DNA from: Panorpa germanica | Lineage: Eukaryota; Arthropoda; Insecta; Mecoptera; Panorpidae | DNA length: 64,000 nt | Direction: 5' to 3' | Assembly: GCA_963678705.1 (NCBI GenBank) | Contig: OY783219.1 | Location: forward strand, 13,268,001-13,332,000 | Shown: positions 38,901 through 50,945 of the stretch, piece after piece | Layout of the letters: each line of letters opens with the position of its first letter | How positions within the stretch are numbered: position 1 is the first letter of the stretch | Position numbers and translations under genes: made by a program | Notes under the pieces: generated by a model | The model's input: the letters and a program-made list of their open reading frames with translations, nothing else | What the model was told of the DNA's origin: nothing | Databases searched by the model: none

Positions 38901-41900
38901 TAATGTTGATTTAATTTCTACTACAATAAAAAGTAATGCTGCTGTAATTTCTACTACAATAGAAACCAATGTTGATGTAATATCTACTACAATAGAAAGT
39001 AATGCTGATATAATTTCTACTACAATGGAAAGTAATGCTGATAATATTTCTAATACATCAGAGAGTATTGCTGATATAATTTCTATATCAATAGAAAGTA
39101 ATGCTGATAATATTTCTTATACATCTGAAAGTACCGCTTATATAATTTCTACTACAATAGAAAGTATTGCCGATAAAATTTCTAATACAGCAGAAACTAT
39201 AGCTGATATTATTTCTACTACAACAGAGAGTAATGCAGATAAGATATATAATACATCAGAAAGTAGTACTGAGTCAATTTCTACTACAATACAAAGTAAT
39301 GCTGATATAATTTCTACTACAACAGAAAACTATGCTAATATAATTTCTACTTCAATAGAAAGCAATGCTGATATAATTTCTACTACAATAGAAAGCAATG
39401 CTTATATAATTTCTACTACAATAGAAAGTATTGCTGATATAATTTCTACTACAATAGAAAGTAATGATGATAATATTTTTACTACAATAGAAATTAATGC
39501 TAATATGATATCTAATACATCAGAAAGTAGTACTGATATAATTCTTACTACAATAGAAAATATTGCTAAAGTAATTTCTACTACAATAGAAAGTAATGCT
39601 GATTTAATTTCTACTTCAATAGAAAGTAATGCTGATATAATTTCTACTACAATAGAAAGTATTACTGATATAATTCTTACTACAGCAGAAAGCAATGATA
39701 ATATAATTTATACTACTGTAGAAAATAATGCTAATATAACTCCTACTGCAATAGAAAGTAATGCTAATATAATTTCTACTACAATAGAAAGTAATGTTGA
39801 TATAATTTCTACTTTAATAGAAAGTAATACTGATATAATTTCTACTACTATAGAAAGTAGTACCGATATAATTGTTACTACAATAGAAGGTAGTGCTGAT
39901 ATAATTTCTACTACAATAGAAAGTAGTGCTGATATAATTTCTAATTCAATAGAAGGTAATGCTGATGTAATTTCTAATACAATAGAAGGTAATGCTGATA
40001 TAATTTCTACTACAATAGAAAGTAATGTTGATATAATTTCTACTTTAATAGAAAGTAATGCTGATATAATTTTTACTACAATTGAAAGTAATGCTGATAA
40101 TATTTCTAATACAGCAGAAAGTATAGCTGATATTATTTCTACTACAACAGAGAGTAATGCAGATAAGATATATAATACATCAGAAAGTAGTACTGACCTA
40201 ATTTCTACTACAATAGAAAGTAATGCTGATATAATTTCTACTACAACAGAAAGCAATGCTAATATAATTTCTACTACAATGGAAAATAATGCTGATATAA
40301 TTCCTACTACAATAGACAGTAATGCTGTTATATTTTCTACTACAATAGAAAGTAATGGTAATATAATTTCTACTACAATAGAAATTAATACTGATATAAT
40401 TTCTACTACAATAGAAAGTAATGCTGATAATATTTCTAATATATCAGAAAGTAATGCTGATATAATTTCTACTACAATAGAAAGTAATGCTGATAATATT
40501 TCTAATATATCAGAAAGTAATGCTGATATAATTTCTACTACAATAGAAAGTAATGTTGATAATATTTCTACTACAATAGAAAGTGATGCTGATAAGATAT
40601 CTAACACATCAGAAAGTAGTAATGATATAATTTTTACTACAATAGAAAATATTGCTGATGTAATTTTTACTACAATAGAGAGTAATGCTGATATAACTTC
40701 TACTTCAATAGAAAGTAATGCTGATTTAATATATTTCACAGTGGAAAGTAATGCTGATATAATTTATACTACAACAGAAGGCAATTCTAATATAATTTCT
40801 ACTCCAATAGAAAGTAATGTTGATATAATTTATACTACAATAGAAAGTAATTCTGATTTAATTTTTACTACAATAGAAAGTAATGCTGATATAATTTCTA
40901 GTACAACAAAAAACAATGCTAATATAATTTCAACTACAATAAAAAGTAATGCTGATATAATTTCTACTACAATAGAAAGTAGTACCGATATAATTGTTAC
41001 TACAATAGAAAGTAGTGTTGATATAATTTTTACTGCAATGGAAAATAATGCTGATATAATTTCTAGTACAACAGAAAACAATGCTAATATAATTTCAACC
41101 ACAATTGAAAGTAATGCTGATATAAGTTCTTCTACAACAGAAATCAATGCTAATATAAATCCTACTACAATAGAAAGTAATGCTGATAATATATCTAATA
41201 CATCAGATAGTATTGCTGATATAATTTCAACTACAATAGAAAGTAATGTTGATAATATTTTTAATACATCTGAAAGTACAGCTGATATAATTTCTACTAC
41301 AATAGAAAGTGATGCTGATAAGATATCTAATACTTTAGAAAGTAGTACTGATATAATTCATACTACAACGGATAGCAATGCTAATATAATTTTCACTACT
41401 ATAGAAAGTAAAGCTGATATAATTTCTACTCTAATAGAAAGTAATGCTGATATAATTTCTACTACAATAGAAAGTAGTACCGATATAATTGTTACTACAA
41501 TAGAAAGTAGTGCTGATATAATTTCTACTACAATGGAAAGTAATTCTGATATATTTTTTACTACAATAGAAAGTAATGCTGATGTAATTTCTACTACAAT
41601 AGAAAGTAATGCTAATATTATTTCTACTACAATAGAAAGTAATGCTGATGTAATATCTACTACAATAGAAAGTTATGCTGATATAATTTCTAGTACAATA
41701 GAAAGTAATGCTGATAATATTTCTATTACATCTGAAAGTAATGCTGATATAATTTCTATATCAATAGAAAGTAATACTGATAATATTTTTAATACATCTG
41801 AAAGTACCGCTGATATAATTTTTGCTACAATAGAAAGTATTGTTGATAATATTTCTAATACAGCAGAAACTATAGCTGATATTATTTCCACTACAACTGA

Positions 41901-44900
41901 GATTAATGCAGATAAGAAATATAATACATCAGAAAGTAGTACTGACTTAATTTCTACTACAATAGAAAGTAATGCTGATATAATTTCTACTACAACAGAA
42001 AGCAATGCTAATATAATTTTTACTACAGCAGAAAGCAATGATATTATAATTTATACTACTGTAGAAAATAATGCTAATATAACTCCTACTGCAATAGAAA
42101 GTAATGCTGATATAATTTCTACTACTATAGAAAGTAATGCTGATAATATTTCTAATACATCAGAGAGTAATGCTGATATAATTTCTACTACAACTGAAGG
42201 AAATGCTAATATAATTTCTACTACAATGAAAAATAATGCTGATATAATTCCTACTGCAATAGAAAGTAATGCTGATAGTATTTCTAATACATCAGAAAGT
42301 AATGCTGATATAATTTCTACTGTAATAGAAAGTAATGTTGATATAATTTCTACCTCAATAGAAAGTAGTACCGGTATAATTCTTACTACAATAGAAAGTA
42401 GTGCTGATATAAATTCTACTACAATGGAAAGTATTGCTGATATAATTTCTACTACAACAGAAAGCAATGGTAATATAATTTCTACTACAATAGAAAGTAA
42501 TTCTGATATAATTTCTACTACAATAGAAAGTAATGCTGATATAATATCTACTACAATAGAAAGTAATGCTGATAAAATTTCTAATACATCCGAAAGTAGT
42601 ACTGATATAATTATTACTACGGCAGAAAATAATGTTAGTTTTGTGTTTATTACGACAGAAAGTTTAATTAGTTTGATTTCTTCTACGACAGATAATAATA
42701 ATAATACTGAAAAATATAGTTCTATTGACGTGACTCTGACAGGGATTACATCAACAGAAGTTGCCGCTGATATAGAAATTCAAAATTCTTATGATGAAAG
42801 TAATCTTATTGTTACCAGCAACGATATCCCAACTTCTTTCGCTAGTACTATTGAAATTGGTGCAATAATGTCTTTAATTGCTAATGAGTTTGAAAATGAA
42901 CCTACAGTATCTGGTACCGAAAAAAGTTCAACTGATGGGGGTTACATTTCAGTTATAGATTCTACCACTGCTACTGATATTTTATCTTCTGTTAGTAAAG
43001 AATTTATAAATAATAACACAAATTTAGATTTATTGCAATTGACAGATTCTGCGAACGTTATAAATAATGAAGCCAGTACTACAATTGAAATATCAACATC
43101 TAGCGATACTTTATCGACTTCTTCTTTTACTATTAACACTACATCTATTAATAATACATCTTCGAAACATAAAGAAAGTCACAAAACTAAAGATAGTAAT
43201 TCTACTGTTAGTAATACTTCAACTACACATAAGACTACTTCAACCCATAAAAAAGAGAAAGATGATCATAAAAACAAGGATACTACAATGGCAATGGTAA
43301 GTATTTCTATTTCATTATTTTTAATAGAAAAATATATATTTACAATTTCTCTCAAAGTTTTGAAAAATATATAATATATTTCCTATAATTAATGTAATAA
43401 TATTTTAATCTTATTTATTTTTTAATTGTCCTATATTATAATGTTCCAAGTGATTCTTATATGTTTATATATTTATATGTTTGGTACTGAATTTTGTATG
43501 GTAGCTCGAAAACGACTCTAGGGAAGTTTTTGAAAATTTCGTATTTCGTAGAGCAAAAAGTTTTAAGACCTTTGGCATCTCCGGATTTTTCCCTGAATTT
43601 CCTGGAAACCCGTAACTTTGGAAAAACTGGAAACTGCTTTATAACTTTGCAATCGTAAAAAATGGAAAGGTGACATTTTGCATGTGTATTACGCTATTGC
43701 ATGCGAATAACATATTCATATTTCAAAACTTAGAAATTCTAAATTTTATAAAAGGGGCCCTGAGAAATTTAGGGGGCCCGGTAGGAAACTTTGGAGAAAG
43801 CTAAAATTTTGGATTGTGTAATAATTGAATATCATTTTAAAAAAAAATTCAAAATTTTATTTGGGGGTGCGGGGGCGGTTTTTGCCAATGGTAAAAATTG
43901 TGCTAGAAAGTTAAATTTTTTTAAATAGGCTAACTTTGGTACCTAATTTACAAATAAAAAAAAAAAATCCCAAAAGTTGATCAAATAACGAATAAATTGA
44001 AAATATTTTTTATTTTGCTGAAAGAAATATATTTTTTTAGTTAATTTATATGAAAAATTATTTGTTTTTATATGTAAAATTTATATAAAACGAGTTAAAT
44101 ATTCCAATTTAAAAATGGAATTAAAATTTGAAATAAAATTCAATTCACACACAAAAGACGGGGGTAAACTCAAGTTTTTTTAAATGTGTATTGGCGTTTT
44201 TATTTTATTAAGTATTTAAATGTTGACGGAGATATAGCAATTAAAAACTTGAATTTTAGTTTTACCGCAACAGATGTCGGCATGTTTATGGCGTATCCAT
44301 GTAGTGGGATAGGTCAGTTATTTGTTGATTAGGTCAGTGCTGTGGTAATGTTTTGTATTCAGTACACATGCGTTAGTTAGAAAAGAATAATAAATTTTCA
44401 TGTTATTTAACCCTCTTACGACAGACATAATATTGAACGTAACATACAGTTGAAATTTTCAATACGGTTAATTCAAAATCTGTCAAACCAACTATGTTTA
44501 TGATGTAAAGTTGTCAGAGTTCTGTCTTGAATATGTTATCTCTTTTACGCCTTGTTGTAGAAAAGAGATAGCACCTTAACGGTTGTGAGGTCACATGTCT
44601 CCTACAACGTTGAATCCCTTTAATAATTGAAGAGACAATATGACTTTTCTAATTGTTAATATCCCATAACATATAAGCAGTTGGAATAATTGGGCATTTG
44701 AGATTCTAGTAACCCACTTGATCAAAATATAGTGCACTTCTATAGAAATTAAGACATAGGATACAAGCCCATTGCTATATCTACGTGAACATTTAGATAT
44801 TTAAATAAAGAGTCCATTACATTAATTAACATCTATTTCAATAAACAATTAAAAAATCGACTCCTAAAAAATAACTTCATAAGCCCAGTGTAATTTCTGT

Positions 44901-47900
44901 ATTTACGGTTAAAATTTAATAATTATTTAAAAGACATTTGTAAGTATTTTGTAAGTAGTAATTTGTAAGTATTAAAATAAACTTAGAATAAATGTTTTCC
45001 AACATCGTATTTACAAGCATTCTATGCTTGTAACTTGTATACACCTAAATAGAAGTTGACTATACGTGGTGTATAAAAAATTCAGTATCAATTATATTTT
45101 ACTTCAGCTAAAATTTTACAATTATTTAAGAAACATATTAATTAATCTATTTATTAAAAAAGAAACAATTAATAAATGTTTTCCAACAAGGTGTTAATTC
45201 GTGTTTTACTTTTGCTGATATTAAAACTTCAATATAAGACATTAATTGATAAATTTGTATATTACAAAATAATATTTAAGTTACCTAATAATAATAGAAA
45301 GTAGTACTGACTTAAGGGGTTATATCCACTTGCGAGGCAGAAAAAACGCGTTTTTTTGTGAATTTTTTCTAAAGACGCATTTTATTTTATACATTAATGG
45401 AAAAAATGTTCTTAAACAGAATTTAATGTACTTTAACAATCAGCGGTTTATTTAAAAAAATATTGAATCCCCTAGCTCCTGTAGATGACCTCCAAAAAAA
45501 AGTGCTTGGCGGTGACCAAGATATCTCTGGTCCAAATTATCTGAAAACCAAAAACCAAAAATATTTAGTTTTGTAATAAATAAATACAGGTAATGATCGA
45601 AGGTCTAGTCAAAATTTTAATTTTTGACAAAATGGCGGCTGTTCAAAAAAAAAAATTTAGTTTTTCATGAAAATTTTTCACTTCAAAGTGGCTTGAAAAA
45701 TCGAAATTATTGTCCAAAACCTTATTCCTTCGATCATTACCTGAAAAATATATCTGAGTAAGTCGTGTGAAAATTTCAAACTGATCGGTTTAGCGGTTTC
45801 GGAGAAATTTTGGTCACCGACTCTGAAAACACGGTTTTAAAATAAAAGCGTTTAAAGTTTCGGGAACGATTTACACTAAATTAAAATTTTTTTTTTTTCA
45901 ACTTACATCGTGTCATCTATTCCAGCACCATAAGAGGAACCCTCTGCTTCATCGTTTGCCTCCAAAATGTTTAGTTGTTGTTGTCTACGAGCCATTATCC
46001 CCTCGCGCGTCGACCCTTGCCATCTTGCGTCCGAAATTGAGATGCGCTCTGCGTCCTCTTTACTCACGTAGGAATGAGCATTGGGTCCCTTTCTAACGCT
46101 CGGAGACGTTCTTACTAAAACGCTCATATCTCCGAAACTAATTGTCGGATCGATTTGAAATTTTCAGAGAATATTCTTGAATATATGTACATTCAAAAAA
46201 TGAAAGAAAAAAAAAATCGATTTTTTGAAAATCACAAGTGGATATAACCCCTTAATTTCTACTACAATAGAAAGTAATGATGCTATAATTTCTACAACAA
46301 CAGAAAGCAATGCTAATATAGTTTCTACTACAATAGAAAGTAATGGTAATATAATTTTTACTACAATAGAAAGTATTGCTGATATAATTTCTACTACAAT
46401 AGAAAGTACTGCTGATATAGTTTCTACTACCATAAAAAGCAATCCTGATTATATTTCTAATACATCAGAAAGTAGTACTGACTTATTTTCTACTACAATA
46501 GAAAGTAATGCTGATAAGATATCTAATACATCAGAAAGTATTACTGACTTAATTTCTACTACAATAGAAAGTAATGCTGATATAATTTCTACTACAACAG
46601 AAAGCAATGCTAATATAATTTCTACTACAATCTTAATATATATAAATTACGTGTCACTGCATCTCTCCGCGATGGACTCCTAAACTACTTAACCGATTTT
46701 AATCAAATTTGTACACCGTGTGCAGTTTGGTCCAACTTGAAAGATAGGATAGCTTAAATCTCAATTTATTTATCTTATTGCTAATTATTTGTTTATTAAT
46801 TATCTGTATATGACATATGACATCGGGCGACCATGATGGCGACATCTGTTGACTAGATTGAGTAAATATTCTGTTGAGTAAATCGAAATCTGTTGACTAG
46901 ATTGAGTAAATATTCAATAAATGGCGCTACGTTAGGCACAGCAACGCGTGGCCGAGACAGCTAGTAGTGTATAAAATATTGAGTATTAAATATATTTTAC
47001 TTCGGCTAAAATTTTGCAATTATTTAAGAAACATATTAATTAATCTATTTATTAAAAAAGAAACAATTAACAAATGTTTTCCAACAAGGTGTTAATTTGT
47101 GTTTTACTTTTGCTGATATTAAAACTTCAATATAAGACACTAATTGATAAATTTTTATATTACAAAATAATATTTAAGTTACCTAATACATCTACAGTCT
47201 AGCGTTATTGGAATACTATTCTAAATGTACTGATTGGCTATGTAATTTACAGTTTGATTTAATATCAAATTTATTTTGAAAGACAGCACTATCCCGAATT
47301 GATTGTGTTCTTCTCCGACGTGTTTAGCAGACGTTGGGTCATTCTTTGAACCCTTAACTTTTAATATTTTATCCACTACAGTCATACGAGTATTTAATAA
47401 ATATTTTATTTTGGTTTTTAGTCTAACGAAATATCCACTGATGAAGCTCCCATTACTATTGATACGTTCACTAATAGCACCAATTCAACTGAGAAAACAA
47501 CAACAGTTCACCACAATAAGAATAATGATAAGAAAAAAGGACTTGTAAGTATTAGTTTTTAATTTTATCAATGATTTCTTCTAAACCTCCCAAAAATTAA
47601 AGAAATTTTTATATTTTTAATCTTCATAAAGTCATCATAATAAAAGGTCTTGGCTATTTAGATAAGTAAACAAGTAATTTAATTATACATCAGACATTTA
47701 ATATTTTTATGGCCTACTTTTATTTGGTTTAAGTAATATAGTAATTTAGAATAGGTATATGAAAATCCATTAAATATTGTGAATTATAAAAATTGTAGAC
47801 CTTTTTCGGCACCATGCTTAAATGTATTTTTATGGAAGTCCGATAACAATATTTATGACTATTTACATGACCATTTATGATTCACAACGCAATAGTTATT

Positions 47901-50900
47901 TCTTAAGTGCTTTTATTACCAGTGTTTTTGACCTTCCATTAGTTTAATTTACTTACTAGAACTGATTTGAAATATATAACATTCTTATATTAAGTTTTGA
48001 ACCAACAACATCTTAGTTATAAATCTCAATATAAATTCCTAATCTAAGATTCAAGCATTGCGCTACTTAGGTTGAGTCTTAAGCAACGAACATAGTTGCG
48101 GTTTGTTCTCATGCAATAACCATCATTGTTATTCTAAAGCTGTATTGAAACTTAGTTTTTAGTAGCATTCTTACATGCTGCTACAGCATTAAATAAACCA
48201 ATTCACTAAATAAACATTCACGTGGACTCTTTTTTATAAACAATCAAACGTGCATTACAGTATTGTCAAACAGCACAATACAAATAAGCATTTGTACAAA
48301 ATAACCGCGGTAAACTAACCGTGGCTCAGACAATATCTATTTCTTTACTTATTTGTGTTTTTAGTGATATACACATATAAGCCGCGTTCTCACGGGGCGA
48401 GTTTAGTTGAACGATCTTGGTTCATAGATAAGAAGAATAAAATTAACTAAACGAAGTGAGGTTCATACGTTTCAAGTGAAACTAATCAACATTTGAAAGA
48501 GAAATTTCTTTTTACTGCAAACAGATAATATTCGTAAATAACGCAAAAAGTCCATTTATAAATTAATAGTTAATTAAAATGACTCTAAAAATTAAAATGA
48601 CTCTAAATGCAGTTGTGAAAAGGCTGTAATCAATGGCGTAGCGTGCCTTAGACGGACCCTGTATCAAAATTTGTCGGGGGGCCCAAAGGATAGTTAAAAT
48701 TTTTCATAAAAAGAACAAAAACGCTCGCATTGAATTAAAATAATTATATATTTATTATACGTTATTACTTACAATTAATATTCCTAGAAACTAAGCTAGC
48801 CAAGCAATTCAAATCAAATATACACTTTTCTTGCCTTTTGTTCGGCGAACTTATTAAGTTTTAATTTAAAAAAAACTTCTTTCAACTAGTGCAGTTGTAA
48901 TCGGAAGGGCCATGAATAGAAAGCATGCAGTTATTACCTCCGGAAAACTGGATGCAAGGCTATAGAATTTTATTAGCAATAATTCCATAAATTCGAACGA
49001 ATATATTTATAAGCATCTTTTCAAAGCAAAGTTCATAAAGATCAACAGACATGTCTTTACTGTATTTAGCAGACAGTTTTCCGTCACACTTTTTTATTAT
49101 TTCGTTTGAAGAAGATAAGACTTTCTCTGGTTGCAATACTTCGAACATATTACTTAGGTCACAAAGGCTCTGAAATCTTTAGCAATAGTACACATTGACT
49201 CCGGGTCTGAAATTCTCTCGTCTTCTGATAGCTCATCAAAAAAACGCTTCGTTATTTTCTTTCTTTTATTTTTCAAAACAGTTGCTATTCCCCATTCTTT
49301 TGCTAGATCTCTGGACTCGTTTAGCAAACAATGGAATGAATTTTCATTTCTTATTTCGTTCAGTCTATTCAAAAGATTACATAAAATGCAAAATGTTAGC
49401 GTTCTGTAAGTTATTAAACTCCTGCTGTAAAGCTTTAGAAACAAGATTAATGATTTCAAATAGTGCAGAAAGAATTTTTGCTTACACACGTTTGGGGCCC
49501 CTATAGCCCGGGGGCCCCGTATCATTGATACGGCAGATACGGCGGTAGCTACTGGCTGTAATACGTTTAATAGCAATTATATTAAAAACAATGTTACTGA
49601 AATGAAACAAGCGACGATATTGGGTTTGGCGATGATTTTGAGAGGACATAGATTAGGTCTGAAATTTTAGTAAAGGAACTTGCGCTAGAGAACAAAGAGC
49701 AATGTAGAAACCATTTTAGGTTGCTTGAATAATAATTTATTTAATTAATAATAATTTAGAAAAACTTTTTTATCTAAATCTTTTTTTATAAGTATGTGGA
49801 AGAAATACAAAACAAAATCACGATAATCGTAACGTAAAATTGGAATGTGATCTCATTTAATAAAAAGTTAATAAATTCTATAATATCGCAAATTAAATAA
49901 AAATAATTGTATATTTGAGGATGTGATAGCCAATTAATTGTACAGTGCAGTATGTATTTATTTGATAATGTGTGTGTCGTTAGACATTCTTTCAATATTA
50001 AATTACGTAATTACATCTTTTTTCATTTTTCTAATTCAAAAGCACTTTCTGATTCTTATACTCTTGTCCTTATATCTTCTTGTTCTCTGCTTCTCCTTCT
50101 TGCCTGTACCCTCGGCACTCACATCTAGTCTTCCTTGTTTCCTCTCGACAAACCTTCTATTATATTTTCACTATGCGTCCTAAAGTAGCATTCTCCCCTC
50201 CTAAGTTCCCTACGTCTCTTTTTTTCTCTTACATCTTCTGCCGATTCTCCCTTTCATATCTTCTAAATATCTGTTTTCCATCTCTTCATTGTTCATTCTA
50301 TATCTTTAAGCTATTTCTCCTATATCTTCCCTTTTTTCTTTCCACATCACCTCTAGTCATAAACGACTTTCTACTTTCTCCTGGCTCTTAATGTGTTCTA
50401 TCTTGTTCTCTTCTAGCCCTTTCATGCGGTCTACTTGCTCTCCTGTGTTACGTTACATGTCTCATTGTCTTCATTTCCCATTGTCCTGCTCTTTACCTCC
50501 TTCATCCATTTTATTCAACTTGCTTTTCCTTTTAGCATCTTCCTTTTCCTACACCCTGCAGCGTTTCTCTTCTACTGTTCCCCAATACCTATTACCACTC
50601 TCTTCATTCCCCAGTCTAAAGGTAGCAATCGTTTTCACATCCTTTCCCCCTTGGTTTGACTAAGTCAAACTTTTTTGGAACCATTCAGTAGTTGATCCAT
50701 CAGAATGTAAGCTTCTCACGGGTCGATACTGAAAATCGAACTAACTTGGTCGAGTAAAATCGCTCCGTAAGAACGCAGCTTTACCTATTTGTCTATTTAT
50801 ACAGAGGGGATGAATGTTATTAGTAAAATTAAATCTTTTTTTGCAGAGAGAACTAAAGGAGCAAAATGACAATGAGAAACGTGAAAAATGGGGCGCAAAT

Positions 50901-50945
50901 AAGAAAGACAAAAAAAAAAAATATGGCGGTGGTTTTATGCAATGA
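26965..50945 (+). CDS. Giant secreted Ser/Thr-rich 11-residue-repeat protein
   Basis: Exons 26965-43296, 47422-47544 and 50847-50945 join in phase 0 (donors ATG|GTAAGT and CTT|GTAAGT; acceptors TTTTTAG and TTTGCAG), giving 5517 residues. The ATG follows an in-frame TAG at 26953. Residues 1-22 (MLCNTIKVILIYAIAILITF) look like a signal peptide. Residues about 125-5230 are about 460 tandem copies of TTIESNADIIS and variants (NISNTSESSTD, NFTTKENNAN), with many potential O- and some N-glycosylation sites and almost no Cys. The repeat-free region after that is Ser/Thr-rich, then basic and His-rich (THKKEKDDHKNKD). The last exon reads KREKWGANKKDKKKKYGGGFMQ-like and stops at 50943-50945. A mucin-like, silk-like or matrix role is inference; I recognise no family. 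A 12-A tract (50910-50921) precedes the stop, and the +1 frame beyond it encodes a Cys-rich tail ending at 51024. Confidence 0.75.
27340..42650 (+). repeat. Coding tandem array of 33-bp units
   Basis: About 464 units with consensus ACTACAATAGAAAGTAATGC then TGATATAATTTCT. Units vary at few positions and never break frame. Long blocks recur at spacings that are exact multiples of 33 bp: 30039/32217 (66 units), 32217/35385 (96), 29214/34560 (162), 37055/38507 (44). The complement is also nearly stop-free, producing long antisense frames without meaning of their own. Confidence 0.95.
43500..44010 (+). repeat. R-D dispersed repeat, copy 2
   Basis: Contains TTTCCTGGAAACCCGTAA, GGGGCGGTTTTTGCC-like and TGTGCTAGAAAGTTAAA phrases shared with 56190-56890 and 22563-22890. 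It lies in the first intron of the giant gene. Confidence 0.5.
44185..44772 (+). repeat. R-C repeat copy in the giant gene's first intron
   Basis: Begins inside the family (AATGTGTATTGGCG) and ends AAGACATAGGATACAAGCCC. It is followed at once by an inverted fragment of the left end of the family (44774-44886, ending AACTTCATAAGCCC). Confidence 0.6.
45069..45290 (+). repeat. 222-bp intronic direct repeat, left copy
   Basis: Nearly identical to 46966-47188 (phrases TTTTCCAACAAGGTGTTAAT, TTGCTGATATTAAAACTTC). The pair brackets the detached 33-bp repeat block in the first intron of the giant gene. Confidence 0.8.
45291..46630 (+). repeat. Detached block of the 33-bp coding repeat
   Basis: About twelve units (45291-45315 and 46252-46630), interrupted by a TTAA-flanked element. 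Translation keeps the 11-residue pattern (IESSTDL, STTIESN). No splice donor follows it: the block ends directly at a Helitron. It is therefore read as an intronic relic rather than an exon, though an unspliced or alternative use cannot be excluded. Confidence 0.75.
45316..46251. mobile_element. TTAA-flanked element with GGGGTTATATCCACTTG ends
   Basis: A 936-bp element with inverted ends GGGGTTATATCCACTTG and CAAGTGGATATAACCCC. TTAA stands on both sides (45312-45315 and 46252-46255). The uninterrupted phrase GTAGTACTGACTTAATTTCT occurs many times in the main array and is the exact empty site. TTAA targeting is the hallmark of the piggyBac superfamily. A 74-codon frame on the minus strand (46127-45903) is not recognisable as a transposase, so the copy is probably non-autonomous. 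Confidence 0.8.
46631..46964 (+). mobile_element. Short non-autonomous Helitron
   Basis: Starts TCTTAATATATATAAATTA after an A, ends GGCCGAGACAGCTAG before a T, and has no terminal inverted repeats. It is 334 bp and closely related to 5984-6337 and 54478-54831. It sits at the end of the detached repeat block. Confidence 0.8.
46966..47188 (+). repeat. 222-bp intronic direct repeat, right copy
   Basis: Right member of the pair with 45069-45290. It starts immediately after the flanking T of the Helitron and ends ACCTAATA, as does the left copy. Confidence 0.8.
47545..48622. other. Second intron of the giant gene, no gene seen
   Basis: AT-rich intronic sequence between exon 47422-47544 and the hAT element. 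Neither strand shows a supported exon or element boundary. Confidence 0.45.
48631..49554 (-). mobile_element. Internally deleted hAT element with 8-bp target duplication
   Basis: The left end CAATGGCGTAGC and the right end GTAGCTACTG are inverted relatives. GCTGTAAT flanks both sides (48623-48630 and 49555-49562), the 8-bp duplication expected of hAT. The minus strand encodes a remnant of a ZMYM1-like transposase: NESRDLAKEWGIATVLKNKR, KRFFDELSEDERISDPES and MFEVLQPEKVLSSSNEII, in disrupted frames. The palindromic GGGGCCCC pair (about 49493-49517) is kept. Too short to be autonomous. It lies in the second intron of the giant gene. Confidence 0.8.
50040..50660 (-). repeat. Pyrimidine-rich dispersed repeat (family R-E), longest copy
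   Basis: Six hundred bases of C/T-rich sequence. Several overlapping frames are open in all three plus-strand phases, because pyrimidine-rich DNA lacks stops, so none is called as a gene. Confidence 0.4.

Noticed and set aside
27333-42467. Many long minus-strand open frames rich in LLSIVVEIISA
   Set aside because: They are the antisense reading of the 33-bp repeat, whose complement lacks stops. They have no splice signals or independent starts and vary with the array.
27340-42650. Tandem 33-bp periodicity resembling a CRISPR array
   Set aside because: Units are contiguous with no unique spacers, they are coding, and the context is eukaryotic.
43297-43374. C-terminal VSISISLFLIEKYIF... as a membrane anchor of the giant protein
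   Set aside because: It begins exactly at a GTAAGT donor, and two in-frame downstream exons give a better end. An intron-retained form remains possible.
50080-50663. Overlapping plus-strand frames of 74-103 codons
   Set aside because: Open in several phases because C/T-rich DNA lacks stops. The block is a dispersed repeat.
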